This document shows positions 1 to 8,067 of a stretch of DNA of 29,364 nucleotides, piece by piece. The stretch is from assembly GCA_043801235.1 (NCBI GenBank), contig JAZDMF010000066.1:1-29364 (forward strand). Reading direction: 5' to 3'. This stretch comes from DAOQAK01 sp043801235. GTDB taxonomy: Bacteria; Bacteroidota; Bacteroidia; Bacteroidales; CG2-30-32-10. Position numbers and translations under genes: made by a program. Position 1 is the stretch's first letter. The number at the start of each line of letters is the position of its first letter. Under the pieces are notes generated by a model. That model was not told where the DNA came from, did no database searches, and was given only the letters and a program-made list of their open reading frames with translations.

Positions 1-1236
1 GAAATAAAGGCCCGCGATCATATTGTCGGAAACTTTAAAGAAATCGGATTGCTGCCCTTATTCAATGATTCCTACCTCCAGTTGTTTGATGTGAACGGCG
101 GGGCAAACACAGGCTTCAATATGCTTGAAATCAATACAAATATTTTTGCGCATAAAGATGATTTTTATCCCATGGAATTTTCAGGCAACGGTGAAGTGAA
201 AGGTGAAATCATAAAGCTGAAATACGGAATCTCTGCAACCGAACTGGGGTACGATGATTACGCGGATGCAAAAAACATAGAAGGAAAAATTTGTGCGCTG
301 CTGTATACTGTCCCCGACAGTTTGCTGAAACTAGGCTTCGATAAATATCAGAACGCATTTGATCGCGCAAGCCTTGCTGTTTTGAAAGGCGCCACAGGGG
401 TGATATTTTATAATAACATACCTGAAAACCCTGAACCTTCAAGAGCAATACCTAATAATATCAATCCTCTTTCAGTACCGGTTTTATTTGCTTTAAAAAA
501 AGCAGGCAAACTGATAAATGTTGCCACAAATATGAAGGCAGGTATTTCAACAAATATTACCAGAACAAAAAGTGATCCTGCGTATAATGTTGGCGGTTAT
601 ATTGACAATAGCGCAAAATTCACTGTGGTTATTGGCGCTCACTACGACCACCTGGGATACACTACGAATGCTTATGGAAAGAAAATGATATGCAACGGTG
701 CCGATGATAATGCATCCGGAACTTCGGCAATGATGGAACTGGCAAGATTTTTCAGCGATACCGCTAAAGAAAAATACAATATCGCGTTCCTTGCCTTTTC
801 TGCAGAAGAAAAGGGATTGTACGGCTCCGCATTTTTTGTTGAAAGCAATGTCATCGATCTGTCCGATGTCGCTTTTATGATCAATTGCGACATGATGGGC
901 AGGCTTGACAGCGCCAAAAAAGAATTGACCGTTTATTCCACAGGTAGCTCCCCCGCATGGGATAAACTTTTAACCGAAACGGAAACGGCCGGAATTAAAA
1001 TCGTGAAAAAGGAAAACTGTTCCAGCGGATCTGACCATTACAGTTTTTATGAAAAAAACATTCCTGATGTTTTCTTTTTTACCGAACTGCATGCAGATTA
1101 TCATAAGCCTTCAGATGATGTCGGCAAAGTGAATTTTGCAGGCCTTGCTCAGATTGTAAAATATATCGAACGCTTTTTCAATAATGTGAAAAGCGGAAAA
1201 AAACTTCCTTTTTCAAGGACTTCCACCTATTGGTAA
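1..1236 (+). CDS. M28 family zinc metallopeptidase with PA domain, 5'-truncated by window edge
   Basis: Secreted or periplasmic aminopeptidase-type M28 zinc peptidase, third-closest to the window start by position and first of three tandem paralogues. The reading frame is open from base 1. Its first residues (EIKARDHIVGNF) align with EIIARDYIINEF and EIMARDYIISQY of the next two genes, so the true start and any signal peptide lie left of the window; the TTG at 49 is internal. A protease-associated (PA) domain spans roughly bases 240-540. The M28 zinc-site motifs are all present: GAHYDH, GADDNASG, SAEEKG (catalytic Glu plus ligand Glu), NCDMMGR and DYHKPSDD. The gene ends 21 bp before the next paralogue, which suggests one operon. 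Substrate specificity cannot be told from sequence; bacterial M28 enzymes of this kind are usually aminopeptidases. Confidence 0.93.
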   Translation, partial: EIKARDHIVGNFKEIGLLPLFNDSYLQLFDVNGGANTGFNMLEINTNIFAHKDDFYPMEFSGNGEVKGEIIKLKYGISATELGYDDYADAKNIEGKICALLYTVPDSLLKLGFDKYQNAFDRASLAVLKGATGVIFYNNIPENPEPSRAIPNNINPLSVPVLFALKKAGKLINVATNMKAGISTNITRTKSDPAYNVGGYIDNSAKFTVVIGAHYDHLGYTTNAYGKKMICNGADDNASGTSAMMELARFFSDTAKEKYNIAFLAFSAEEKGLYGSAFFVESNVIDLSDVAFMINCDMMGRLDSAKKELTVYSTGSSPAWDKLLTETETAGIKIVKKENCSSGSDHYSFYEKNIPDVFFFTELHADYHKPSDDVGKVNFAGLAQIVKYIERFFNNVKSGKKLPFSRTSTYW

Positions 1237-1257
1237 TTCCGGATTCTCCAGTAAGAA

Positions 1258-2667
1258 ATGAAAAAAACTCTTATTCTGTTTCTTTTGATTCCTGTTTTCG
1301 TCAATGCACAGCAGGTATTTGATTTTTCCGATTCTGCTGTTGAGCAAAGACTGAGAAAGGATCTGTATTTCATGGCTTCCGATTCGCTGAAAGGCAGAGA
1401 GGCCGGTACAGCCAATGAAATTATTGCCCGCGATTATATTATAAATGAGTTTAAACAGGCGGGACTGGCACCCTATTATACAAATGACAGCGATTATATC
1501 CAGGAATTTGAATTCAAAAATAATTACTGGGATGAAGAACAAAATTCACTGACAATTAACGAAACGGAATATTCATTGTGGACAGATTTTTATCCTCTGG
1601 CTTATTCCGGCGAGGGCTTTGTGAAAGGTTCTGCTGAATATGTCGGAATGGGAATTGCCGATAGTATCGATTTCAGCAAATCCAACAGCAAAGGAAAAAT
1701 TATTTTTATGGACGATGAAGTTCCGTCTGCATATAAAAATAGTCAAATTTATTCCGTTGAGAACAGAATTCAGTCTATAGAAAAGTCAGGCGCTTCAGCA
1801 ATAATAATTGTTGCCGGTTCAGATTATTTTTCTTTTTATAATTCAAAAATAAATTGTTCTGTTCCTGTTTTTATTATGGATAATGCCGCTTTCGAAAAAA
1901 TTGATCTCACGAAAAATGTCGGTGTAGCCCTGCAGCTTACCAGGCAATCAGATTATAAAATATACAATGTTGTGGGATGCATAAATAATAATGCAGCTTC
2001 TACAATAATTATCGGGGCTCATTATGACCATTTGGGTGCACGGAAAGACGGAATTACTGGAAATCTGAAAATTTATAATGGCGCCGATGATAATGCCAGC
2101 GGCACAGTGGCTGTCATTGAATTAGCGAGGTATATGAAACAGGAAGGCTCGAAAAATTACAATTATATTTTGTGTGCGTTTTCGGGCGAGGAGAAAGGAT
2201 TACTGGGTTCGGAAAGTTTTGTGAAAAGCGTATTTTTTAATTCATACAATACTTCGGAAATAAAGTTCATGCTTGATTTTGATATGGTGGGGCGGTTGGG
2301 CGCTTTCGGTAATGTTTTATATGTGAATGGTGTAGGATCATCAAAACAATGGAAAAAAATTATCAGAAAAAATCCTCCTGATGATTTTATAATTAAAAAA
2401 GTTCCTGATGGCATGAACGGGTCCGATGATTATCCTTTCTATAAAAAAGGCGTTCCTGTTTTGTTTTTTATAACAGGGTTGCACAGTGAATACCATACGC
2501 CTGCCGACGATGCGGAAAAAATAAATTATTCCGGGGAAGTGAAGATTATCAATTATGCTAAAAAACTTATCTTAAACGTTACTCCCGATGCCAAGCTAAA
2601 ATACCGCAAGGTAAATTTCTGGCAAACATGCAGAAGTTATATTATTTATGCAAAGATGTTTTTATAA
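1258..2667 (+). CDS. M28 family zinc metallopeptidase with PA domain, secreted
   Basis: Complete 469-aa second paralogue of the M28 array. It starts with a Sec signal peptide (MKKTLILFLLIPVFVNA, likely cut before QQ). A PA-like domain covers about residues 125-225 and the M28 catalytic domain about 235-445. Predicted zinc ligands and catalytic residues by family alignment are H255 (GAHYDH), D278 (GADDNASG), E311/E312 (SGEEKG), D342 and H413 (EYHTPADD). All are intact, so it should be active. The last ~17 residues (from about NFWQTC) have no counterpart in the neighbours and may be a drifted tail. No T9SS sorting domain is visible, so a periplasmic or outer-membrane-associated location is inferred. 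It lies 21 bp after the first paralogue and 24 bp before the third, consistent with co-transcription. Confidence 0.95.
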   Translation: MKKTLILFLLIPVFVNAQQVFDFSDSAVEQRLRKDLYFMASDSLKGREAGTANEIIARDYIINEFKQAGLAPYYTNDSDYIQEFEFKNNYWDEEQNSLTINETEYSLWTDFYPLAYSGEGFVKGSAEYVGMGIADSIDFSKSNSKGKIIFMDDEVPSAYKNSQIYSVENRIQSIEKSGASAIIIVAGSDYFSFYNSKINCSVPVFIMDNAAFEKIDLTKNVGVALQLTRQSDYKIYNVVGCINNNAASTIIIGAHYDHLGARKDGITGNLKIYNGADDNASGTVAVIELARYMKQEGSKNYNYILCAFSGEEKGLLGSESFVKSVFFNSYNTSEIKFMLDFDMVGRLGAFGNVLYVNGVGSSKQWKKIIRKNPPDDFIIKKVPDGMNGSDDYPFYKKGVPVLFFITGLHSEYHTPADDAEKINYSGEVKIINYAKKLILNVTPDAKLKYRKVNFWQTCRSYIIYAKMFL

Positions 2668-2691
2668 TTATTAAGAAAAGTAATATTGTGT

Positions 2692-4392
2692 ATGAAAAAA
2701 ATACTAAATTTTATTGTTTTATCGGCCTTCTTCTTTGGAAATATTTGCCTGGCGCAGCTTGCAAAGTTTGAGCAGAATGAAGCGGCTGTCACATGGAGAA
2801 TAAAAAATGATATCACAGTTCTTGCCTCCGATTCGTTTATGGGCAGGGAAACAGGAACAGCGGGCGAAATCATGGCGCGCGATTATATAATTTCTCAATA
2901 TAAAGCAATAGGAATTCCTCCTTATTTCAGCGAAGCATCATATACACAGGAGTTCACTTTTAAAGACAGCCCGTCGCCGGGCGACAGTAATTTTTTTACT
3001 ATTGACGGAAAGCCCTTTGTGCTCAGCGAAGATTATTATCCTCTTAGCTTTTCGGCGTCCGGATATATCACCGCCCAAGTTGTTTATGCTAACTATGGTA
3101 TATCACTACCGGCTTCAGGGTATAATGATTACAAAAACAAATCGGGTTTAAAGGGAAAAATATTTGTAATTGAAACAGTTCTGCCCGAAGAACACAAAAC
3201 AGATACAAATTTTATTAAACAAGCAGACATGCAGAAGAAAGTGGATACAGCCATTGCATACGGAGCAGCAGGAATCATTTTTATCAATTCCGATATACAT
3301 GCAAATAATCCCCCGGAGAAGCTTACTTCATTAATTATCCCATCTTCAATTCCAGTGATTTTTGTAAAAGAAAAAGCATTGGGATGGATTTTCTCTAAGA
3401 AGAATACAAATCTTACGGAGATTTCCGTAAATATCGAACGAAAAACAAAGACAGGGTATAATGTTGCTTCTTATATTGATAATAAGGCAGCCACCACTAT
3501 AATCATCGGCGCACATTACGACCATATCGGCATGGGAAGTGAAAATTCCCGCTCCACCGACACGGTTCCGCTTATACATAACGGGGCTGACGACAACGCA
3601 AGCGGTACGGCTGCTGTGATTGAACTGGCGAGGTATTTCATGAATACAAATAAAAAAAACCACAATTACCTGTTCATCCATTTTTCGGGTGAAGAAAAAG
3701 GCCTTTATGGTTCATCTTTTTTTACGAAAAGTTTTTTTTTCGATACTTCCAAAACAGCATATATGCTCAACATAGATATGGCAGGGCGTTATGACACATC
3801 AAAGGTAGGCCTCGATATTGAAGGTACCGGAACTTCCACTTTATGGGATACGCTGATTGCGGCAAGTTTAGAAAAGGAGTTAAAAGTCAAGAAAACAATA
3901 TCAGGCTTCGGTGGTTCCGATCATATGTCGTTTTACCTTAGAAATATCCCTGTGCTTTCTTTGACAACCGGAATTCATTCAGATTATCATATGCCTTCCG
4001 ATGATGCTGAAAAAATAAATTTTAACGGTGAGGCAGAAATAGTAAAATTTGCCGAAAGACTTATTGAGAACACCAATACCATTAAAAAAATACCTTTTAT
4101 AAAAACCAAAAATGATTCGAACACCCGGCAGACAAAATTTTCTGTGACCCTGGGAATTGTCCCCGATCATTCCTTCGATGGTAAAGGATTGCGCATTGAA
4201 GGAACTTCACCAGGCAAACCGGCGGAAAAAGCAGGGCTTAAAGGAGGTGACATCATCATGAAAATAGGCGATTACGATGTGTCGGAAATAATGTCGTATA
4301 TGAAAGCCCTGGGGTATTTTAAAAAAGGCGATAAAACAAAAGTCATAGTAAAACGCGGTGAAGAAACACTGACAATTGATGTGGAATTCTGA
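2692..4392 (+). CDS. M28 family zinc metallopeptidase with PA domain and C-terminal PDZ domain, secreted
   Basis: Third M28 paralogue, 566 aa from the ATG at 2692. A TTG two codons upstream is in frame, but the ATG gives a clean signal peptide (MKKILNFIVLSAFFFGNICLA, then QL). The PA domain is at about residues 125-245 and the M28 domain about 255-465. Metal and catalytic positions are H275 (GAHYDH), D301 (GADDNASG), E334/E335 (SGEEKG), D362 and H433 (DYHMPSDD). Residues ~483-566 form a PDZ domain, with a LGIVPD start and the AEKAGLKGGDIIMKIGD core. Neither upstream paralogue has this domain. PDZ domains usually bind C-termini or unfolded segments, so it may steer substrate choice; that is inference. 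This is the last gene of the presumed operon; a repeat-rich gap follows. Confidence 0.95.
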   Translation: MKKILNFIVLSAFFFGNICLAQLAKFEQNEAAVTWRIKNDITVLASDSFMGRETGTAGEIMARDYIISQYKAIGIPPYFSEASYTQEFTFKDSPSPGDSNFFTIDGKPFVLSEDYYPLSFSASGYITAQVVYANYGISLPASGYNDYKNKSGLKGKIFVIETVLPEEHKTDTNFIKQADMQKKVDTAIAYGAAGIIFINSDIHANNPPEKLTSLIIPSSIPVIFVKEKALGWIFSKKNTNLTEISVNIERKTKTGYNVASYIDNKAATTIIIGAHYDHIGMGSENSRSTDTVPLIHNGADDNASGTAAVIELARYFMNTNKKNHNYLFIHFSGEEKGLYGSSFFTKSFFFDTSKTAYMLNIDMAGRYDTSKVGLDIEGTGTSTLWDTLIAASLEKELKVKKTISGFGGSDHMSFYLRNIPVLSLTTGIHSDYHMPSDDAEKINFNGEAEIVKFAERLIENTNTIKKIPFIKTKNDSNTRQTKFSVTLGIVPDHSFDGKGLRIEGTSPGKPAEKAGLKGGDIIMKIGDYDVSEIMSYMKALGYFKKGDKTKVIVKRGEETLTIDVEF

Positions 4393-4424
4393 AAAAACAT
4401 TTTCATGCAAAAGACAATGCATAA

Positions 4425-4554
4425 GACCCAAGCCCAAAAATCCAAATTCAAAGAAAAAACAACAATGAAAATAGAAAAGAAGAATGATTTTGGTTCAATT
4501 TTAAACATGCTCTCAGTAATCTTTTTCTTTTCTTTGGGCTTGAGACTTGGGATT
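4425..4554. repeat. Imperfect nested inverted repeat (intergenic island A)
   Basis: The 210-bp gap between the M28 array and gpsA holds a long imperfect inverted repeat. The arm AAGCCCAAA at 4430-4438 pairs with TTTGGGCTT at 4533-4541. Flanking CCC/GGG blocks (4427-4429 and 4549-4551) and an inner CAAAGAAAA-type match extend the pairing. The wording (CCAAATTCAAAG, GACTTGGGATTT) is shared with the island at 7920-8056, so the two look like relatives. No gene is seen here. A role as transcription terminator is possible but there is no clean stem followed by a T run. Confidence 0.6.
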
Positions 4555-4602
4555 TCTTTCTCACATTAATTTATTTATGTAACATTAAGGTATAAAAAAA
4601 TC

Positions 4603-5601
4603 ATGGATAAAGAGATGAGAGTGGCTGTATTTGGCAGCGGAAGCTGGGGAACAGCCATTGTAAAAATTTTATTGAACAATACAAACAATATCAGCTGGTG
4701 GATGCGCGAAGACGAAATTATTGAGAACATACGCAACTATCATCACAATCATTTATACCTGAGTTCTGTTGAACTGTACCCTGAAAACCTTGAACTGTCA
4801 AACGATATAAAAAAAATAATTGCGACTTCCGATGTGCTAATATTTGCAATACCTGCAGCATTCCTTAATGAATCACTGGCAGGTTTAACACCTGATGATT
4901 TTAAAAATAAGGTGATCGTATCCGCCATCAAAGGAATTGTTCCCGAATACAACGTGATTATCGCTGATTATTTCATGAGCAGGTTTAATGTTCCATACAG
5001 TAATTTTGCCGTTGTCAGCGGCCCTTCGCATGCCGAAGAAATAGCGCTTGAAAAACTCACATACCTTACTGCAGCTTCTCAGAATAATGAACTGGGTGAA
5101 AGATTAGCGCGGCTTTTCAGCTGCCGCTATGTAATGACTTCCGTTTCCGACGATATTTTCGGAACGGAATATTCCACAGTGCTGAAAAATATAATAGCTA
5201 TCGCAAACGGCATCTGCATTGGCCTTGGCTATGGCGATAATTTCCAGGCAGTGCTTATAAGCAATGCCATTCAGGAGATTAAGCGTTTCGTTGATGTTGT
5301 TCATCCGATTGACCGCGACATAAAAAGTTCGGTATACCTCGGCGACCTTATGGTAACAGCCTATTCGCAATTCAGCCGCAACCGCAATTTTGGCAACATG
5401 ATCGGAAAAGGATATTCCGTAAAATTTGCCGTACTCGAAATGAAAATGATTGCCGAAGGGTATTATGCAGTAAAGTGCATCTGGGAAATAAACAAAAAAT
5501 ATAATGTTCACATGCCCATTACAGAGGCAGTTTACAACATTTTATATAAAGGAAACTCACCCTCAGGCGAAATTCATACGCTTACACGGAAACTTTCATA
5601 G
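4603..5601 (+). CDS. gpsA: NAD(P)H-dependent glycerol-3-phosphate dehydrogenase
   Basis: Cytoplasmic enzyme that interconverts dihydroxyacetone phosphate and sn-glycerol 3-phosphate, the backbone for phospholipids. The protein is 332 aa, normal for the family. It has the N-terminal Rossmann glycine-rich motif GSGSWGTA (residues 11-18), SAIKGI with the conserved Lys110, SGPSHAEE (139-146), the LKNIIAIANGI segment with conserved Lys195, GDL(M)VT near 247 and SRNRNFG near 258. The ATG at 4603 is used; a second in-frame ATG four codons later (4615) directly before VAVFGSG is an alternative. No Shine-Dalgarno sequence is visible, as usual in Bacteroidota. The gene stands alone between two peptidase genes, with the inverted-repeat island upstream and a 97-bp promoter-bearing gap downstream. 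Confidence 0.96.
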   Translation: MDKEMRVAVFGSGSWGTAIVKILLNNTNNISWWMREDEIIENIRNYHHNHLYLSSVELYPENLELSNDIKKIIATSDVLIFAIPAAFLNESLAGLTPDDFKNKVIVSAIKGIVPEYNVIIADYFMSRFNVPYSNFAVVSGPSHAEEIALEKLTYLTAASQNNELGERLARLFSCRYVMTSVSDDIFGTEYSTVLKNIIAIANGICIGLGYGDNFQAVLISNAIQEIKRFVDVVHPIDRDIKSSVYLGDLMVTAYSQFSRNRNFGNMIGKGYSVKFAVLEMKMIAEGYYAVKCIWEINKKYNVHMPITEAVYNILYKGNSPSGEIHTLTRKLS

Positions 5602-5624
5602 GCAAATTCTTCCGTTTGGTTTTA

Positions 5625-5660
5625 TTTGTATTTACATATTGGAATAATCATATATATTTG
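5625..5660 (+). promoter_or_regulatory. Candidate Bacteroidota-type promoter for the S46 peptidase gene
   Basis: TATATTTG at 5653-5660 fits the Bacteroidota -7 consensus TAnnTTTG. A TTTG at 5625-5628 could be the -33 box, but the 24-bp gap is longer than the usual 19-21. Transcription would start near 5667 and leave a ~32-nt leader before the ATG at 5699. An 8-bp perfect inverted repeat, AGGCAAAT (5600-5607) and ATTTGCCT (5656-5663), overlaps the -7 box. Confidence 0.45.
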
Positions 5661-5698
5661 CCTTCAGAGAACGATTGTTTAATTATAATTTTGAAAGT

Positions 5699-7864
5699 AT
5701 GAAACGTTTGCTTTATGTTTTCCTGATTGCCTTTACGTTAGGATTTAAAGGTTTTGCAACTGTGCCCGACGAGGGTATGTGGCTTCCCCTGTTTGTTGAG
5801 AGGCTGAATTATGTTGACATGCAGAAAATGGGGCTGCATCTTACAGCTGATGAATTATACAGCGTGAACCATTCCAGCCTGAAAGATGCCATTGTTTCGC
5901 TCGGCGGTTTCTGTACGGCTGAAGTAGTGTCGAACGAAGGACTTCTTTTTACCAACCATCATTGCGGCTACGATGCCATTCAAACCCACAGCACCCTTGA
6001 GCATGATTATCTTACCAATGGTTTCTGGGCTTCGGATAAAAAGGAGGAGTTGCCGAATGAAGGGCTTACTGCAACTTTTCTTATTCGCATGGAGGATGTA
6101 ACAGCCAAGGTTCTTGCTGATATAACAGACGACATGTCGGAATCAGACAGGGCTGCTAAAATTGATGAAGTTTCTGCCAAGATTAAAAAGGATGCTTCTG
6201 AAAAAGGCAAATATGAAGCCGGAGTGAGCAGCTTTTTTGAAGGTAATGAATTTTACCTGTTCGTTTATCAGACATTTATGGATGTAAGACTGGTCGGCGC
6301 TCCCCCTTCGGCGGTCGGCAAATTCGGTGGTGATACCGACAACTGGATGTGGCCCCGCCATACAGGCGATTTCAGCATTTTCCGAATATATTCAGCACCC
6401 GATGGTGCGCCTGCCGAATACAGCGATATAAACATCCCTTTTGTTCCCAAGCATTTTTTACCTATTTCACTGAAAGGAGTAAAAAAAGATGATTTTACAA
6501 TGATATGGGGGTATCCGGGACGTACCGACCGTTATCTTACTTCATACGGCGTAAAGCTTGCCCTCGATCAGTCGAATTCTGCGATTGTAAAAATCCGTGA
6601 TGAAAAACTTGCCATAATTAAAACATACATGGATGCCGATCCTGTTATTAAATTACAGTATTCTTCAAAATATGCTGAAAGCAGTAATTACTGGAAATAT
6701 TTTATCGGACAGACAAAGGGGCTGAAACGAAATGATGTTTATGAAAAGAAACAGGAGGAGGAAGCGGCATTTCAGAAATGGGTAAATGCCGATTCGAAAA
6801 GAAAAACCAAATATGGTACAGCTTTAAGCGATATCTCGGAAGGGTATGTTCAGCTTGCCAATTATAACCTGGCATTAAAATACCTTGAGGAAGCTGCTTT
6901 CCAGGGTCCTGAAATCATTTATTTCGGCTATGGAATTCTTGACTTGTATGCCCTGCTGAAAAATGCTAAAGGAAAAGAAGACGCCATCAAAACAACGGCA
7001 GAAGAATTTAAAACGGAATGTGCAGCTTTTTATAAGGACTATAACAAAGCCTGCGATAAAGAATTGTTTGAAGCATTGCTTAAAATGTATTATGATGATA
7101 TTCCTGCCGATCAGCAGCCCTCGGTATTTCCGGAATTTGTTTCCAAAAAATACAAAGGCGATTTTACAAAATTCACTGAAGCTGTTTACAGCAAATCCAT
7201 ATTTACTGATTCTGCAAAAATGTATGCATTCCTTTCCAAACCTACATTTAAGGCGCTCGATGCCGACCCTGGATTTAAAACCATGTACTCCATGCTTAAA
7301 ACTTACGGGAAAATCTATAAAGATTTGATGAGCATAAAAGATAAGATTGACAAGGGTGACAGGCTTTATGTTGCAGGATTGCGTGAAATGTATCCCGATA
7401 AAAAATTCTATCCGAATGCAAATTCCACCATGCGCATGACCTTTGGAAAAGTTGAAGATTATTATCCTGCCGATGCTGTTCATTACGATTTCTATACAAC
7501 CCTTGATGGTGTTATGGAAAAAGAAGATTCCGCAAGCGATGAATTTACTGTTCCCGAAAAATTAAAAGAACTGTGGAAGAAAAAAGATTACGGAAGGTAT
7601 GCCGACAGCACCGGAAATCTTATTGTATGCTTTATTGCCAATACCGACATCACAGGCGGAAATTCCGGAAGCCCTGTCATTAACGGCGACGGACAACTGA
7701 TAGGCCTTGCCTTCGACGGCAACTGGGAAGCCATGAGCGGAGATATTGCCTATGAACCCGATTACCAGAGAACCATTTCGGTTGATATACGCTATGTGCT
7801 TTTTATGATCGATAAATATGCGGGAGCACAAAATATCATTAATGAACTGACAATTGTGAAATAA
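5699..7864 (+). CDS. S46 family dipeptidyl-peptidase, DPP7-like
   Basis: Exported serine peptidase that releases dipeptides from oligopeptide N-termini, normally in the periplasm of asaccharolytic or proteolytic Bacteroidota. The protein is 721 aa from the ATG at 5699, close to the ~710-720 aa of family members. The longer frame from 5675 would put eight extra residues before an obvious signal peptide (MKRLLYVFLIAFTLGFKGFA). Catalytic triad by alignment with Porphyromonas gingivalis DPP7 (H89, D225, S648): H88 in NHHCGY, D224 in HTGDFS and S656 in GGNSGSP. The S1-pocket residue, 18 positions after the Ser, is Gly674 (LAFDGNW). This is as in DPP7; DPP11 has Arg there and prefers Asp/Glu at P1. 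Specificity for hydrophobic P1 residues is therefore predicted. Confidence 0.95.
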   Translation: MKRLLYVFLIAFTLGFKGFATVPDEGMWLPLFVERLNYVDMQKMGLHLTADELYSVNHSSLKDAIVSLGGFCTAEVVSNEGLLFTNHHCGYDAIQTHSTLEHDYLTNGFWASDKKEELPNEGLTATFLIRMEDVTAKVLADITDDMSESDRAAKIDEVSAKIKKDASEKGKYEAGVSSFFEGNEFYLFVYQTFMDVRLVGAPPSAVGKFGGDTDNWMWPRHTGDFSIFRIYSAPDGAPAEYSDINIPFVPKHFLPISLKGVKKDDFTMIWGYPGRTDRYLTSYGVKLALDQSNSAIVKIRDEKLAIIKTYMDADPVIKLQYSSKYAESSNYWKYFIGQTKGLKRNDVYEKKQEEEAAFQKWVNADSKRKTKYGTALSDISEGYVQLANYNLALKYLEEAAFQGPEIIYFGYGILDLYALLKNAKGKEDAIKTTAEEFKTECAAFYKDYNKACDKELFEALLKMYYDDIPADQQPSVFPEFVSKKYKGDFTKFTEAVYSKSIFTDSAKMYAFLSKPTFKALDADPGFKTMYSMLKTYGKIYKDLMSIKDKIDKGDRLYVAGLREMYPDKKFYPNANSTMRMTFGKVEDYYPADAVHYDFYTTLDGVMEKEDSASDEFTVPEKLKELWKKKDYGRYADSTGNLIVCFIANTDITGGNSGSPVINGDGQLIGLAFDGNWEAMSGDIAYEPDYQRTISVDIRYVLFMIDKYAGAQNIINELTIVK

Positions 7865-7880
7865 AAATCTTATTGATTCT

Positions 7881-7918
7881 AAAATCCCCATTCTGAAAAA
7901 GAAGGGGGATTTTTTTTA
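7881..7918 (+). terminator. Rho-independent terminator after S46 peptidase gene
   Basis: The stem AAAATCCCC (7881-7889) pairs with GGGGATTTT (7905-7913), and the T run continues to 7917. It lies 17 bp after the stop codon. The A run on the left arm means it could also act on the minus strand, where it would end transcripts from murF-alr. Confidence 0.8.
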
Positions 7919-7919
7919 C

Positions 7920-8056
7920 ACCAAAATTCAAATCACAAATTTCAAATAAATATCAAATTCCAACCCTCAAATTCAAAACAGTTTTGATAATTGGAGATTT
8001 GTTCATTAGAAATAATTCTTGAGCATTAAACCCCTTGGGTCTTGGAATTTAAGGGG
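7920..8056. repeat. CAAATTC-rich imperfect inverted repeat (intergenic island B)
   Basis: The convergent gap between the S46 gene and murF-alr contains several degenerate copies of C(A/C)AAATT(C/T)(C/A)AA on the left (7920-7978). Complementary TTGGAGATTTG and TTGGGTCTTGGAATTT wording lies on the right (7991-8050). The same words occur in island A (4425-4554). It looks like a decayed dispersed non-coding repeat; no coding potential is seen. Confidence 0.5.
8031..8056 (-). terminator. Possible terminator hairpin of murF-alr
   Basis: CCCCTT (8031-8036) and AAGGGG (8051-8056) form a stem 12 bp downstream of the murF-alr stop codon on the minus strand. It is followed on that strand by TTTAATG, only a weak T run, so this is tentative. 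The hairpin at 7881-7918 may do the job instead. Confidence 0.35.
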
Positions 8057-8067
8057 ACATGGAATTT

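Noticed and set aside
2600..2667. Possible frameshift at the end of the second M28 gene
   Set aside because: The tail differs from its paralogues, but no frame nearby restores a PDZ or other conserved domain, and all catalytic residues lie upstream.
4207..4508. Minus-strand frames of 76-78 aa spanning the end of the third M28 gene and island A
   Set aside because: They are shadows of the M28 coding strand plus repeat sequence; the hydrophobic, Phe/Cys-rich composition comes from reading A-rich DNA in reverse.
6875..7483. 202-aa minus-strand open frame inside the S46 gene
   Set aside because: The plus-strand S46 protein is complete and conserved here; the antisense frame is rich in Phe, Ile and Cys without any recognisable motif.
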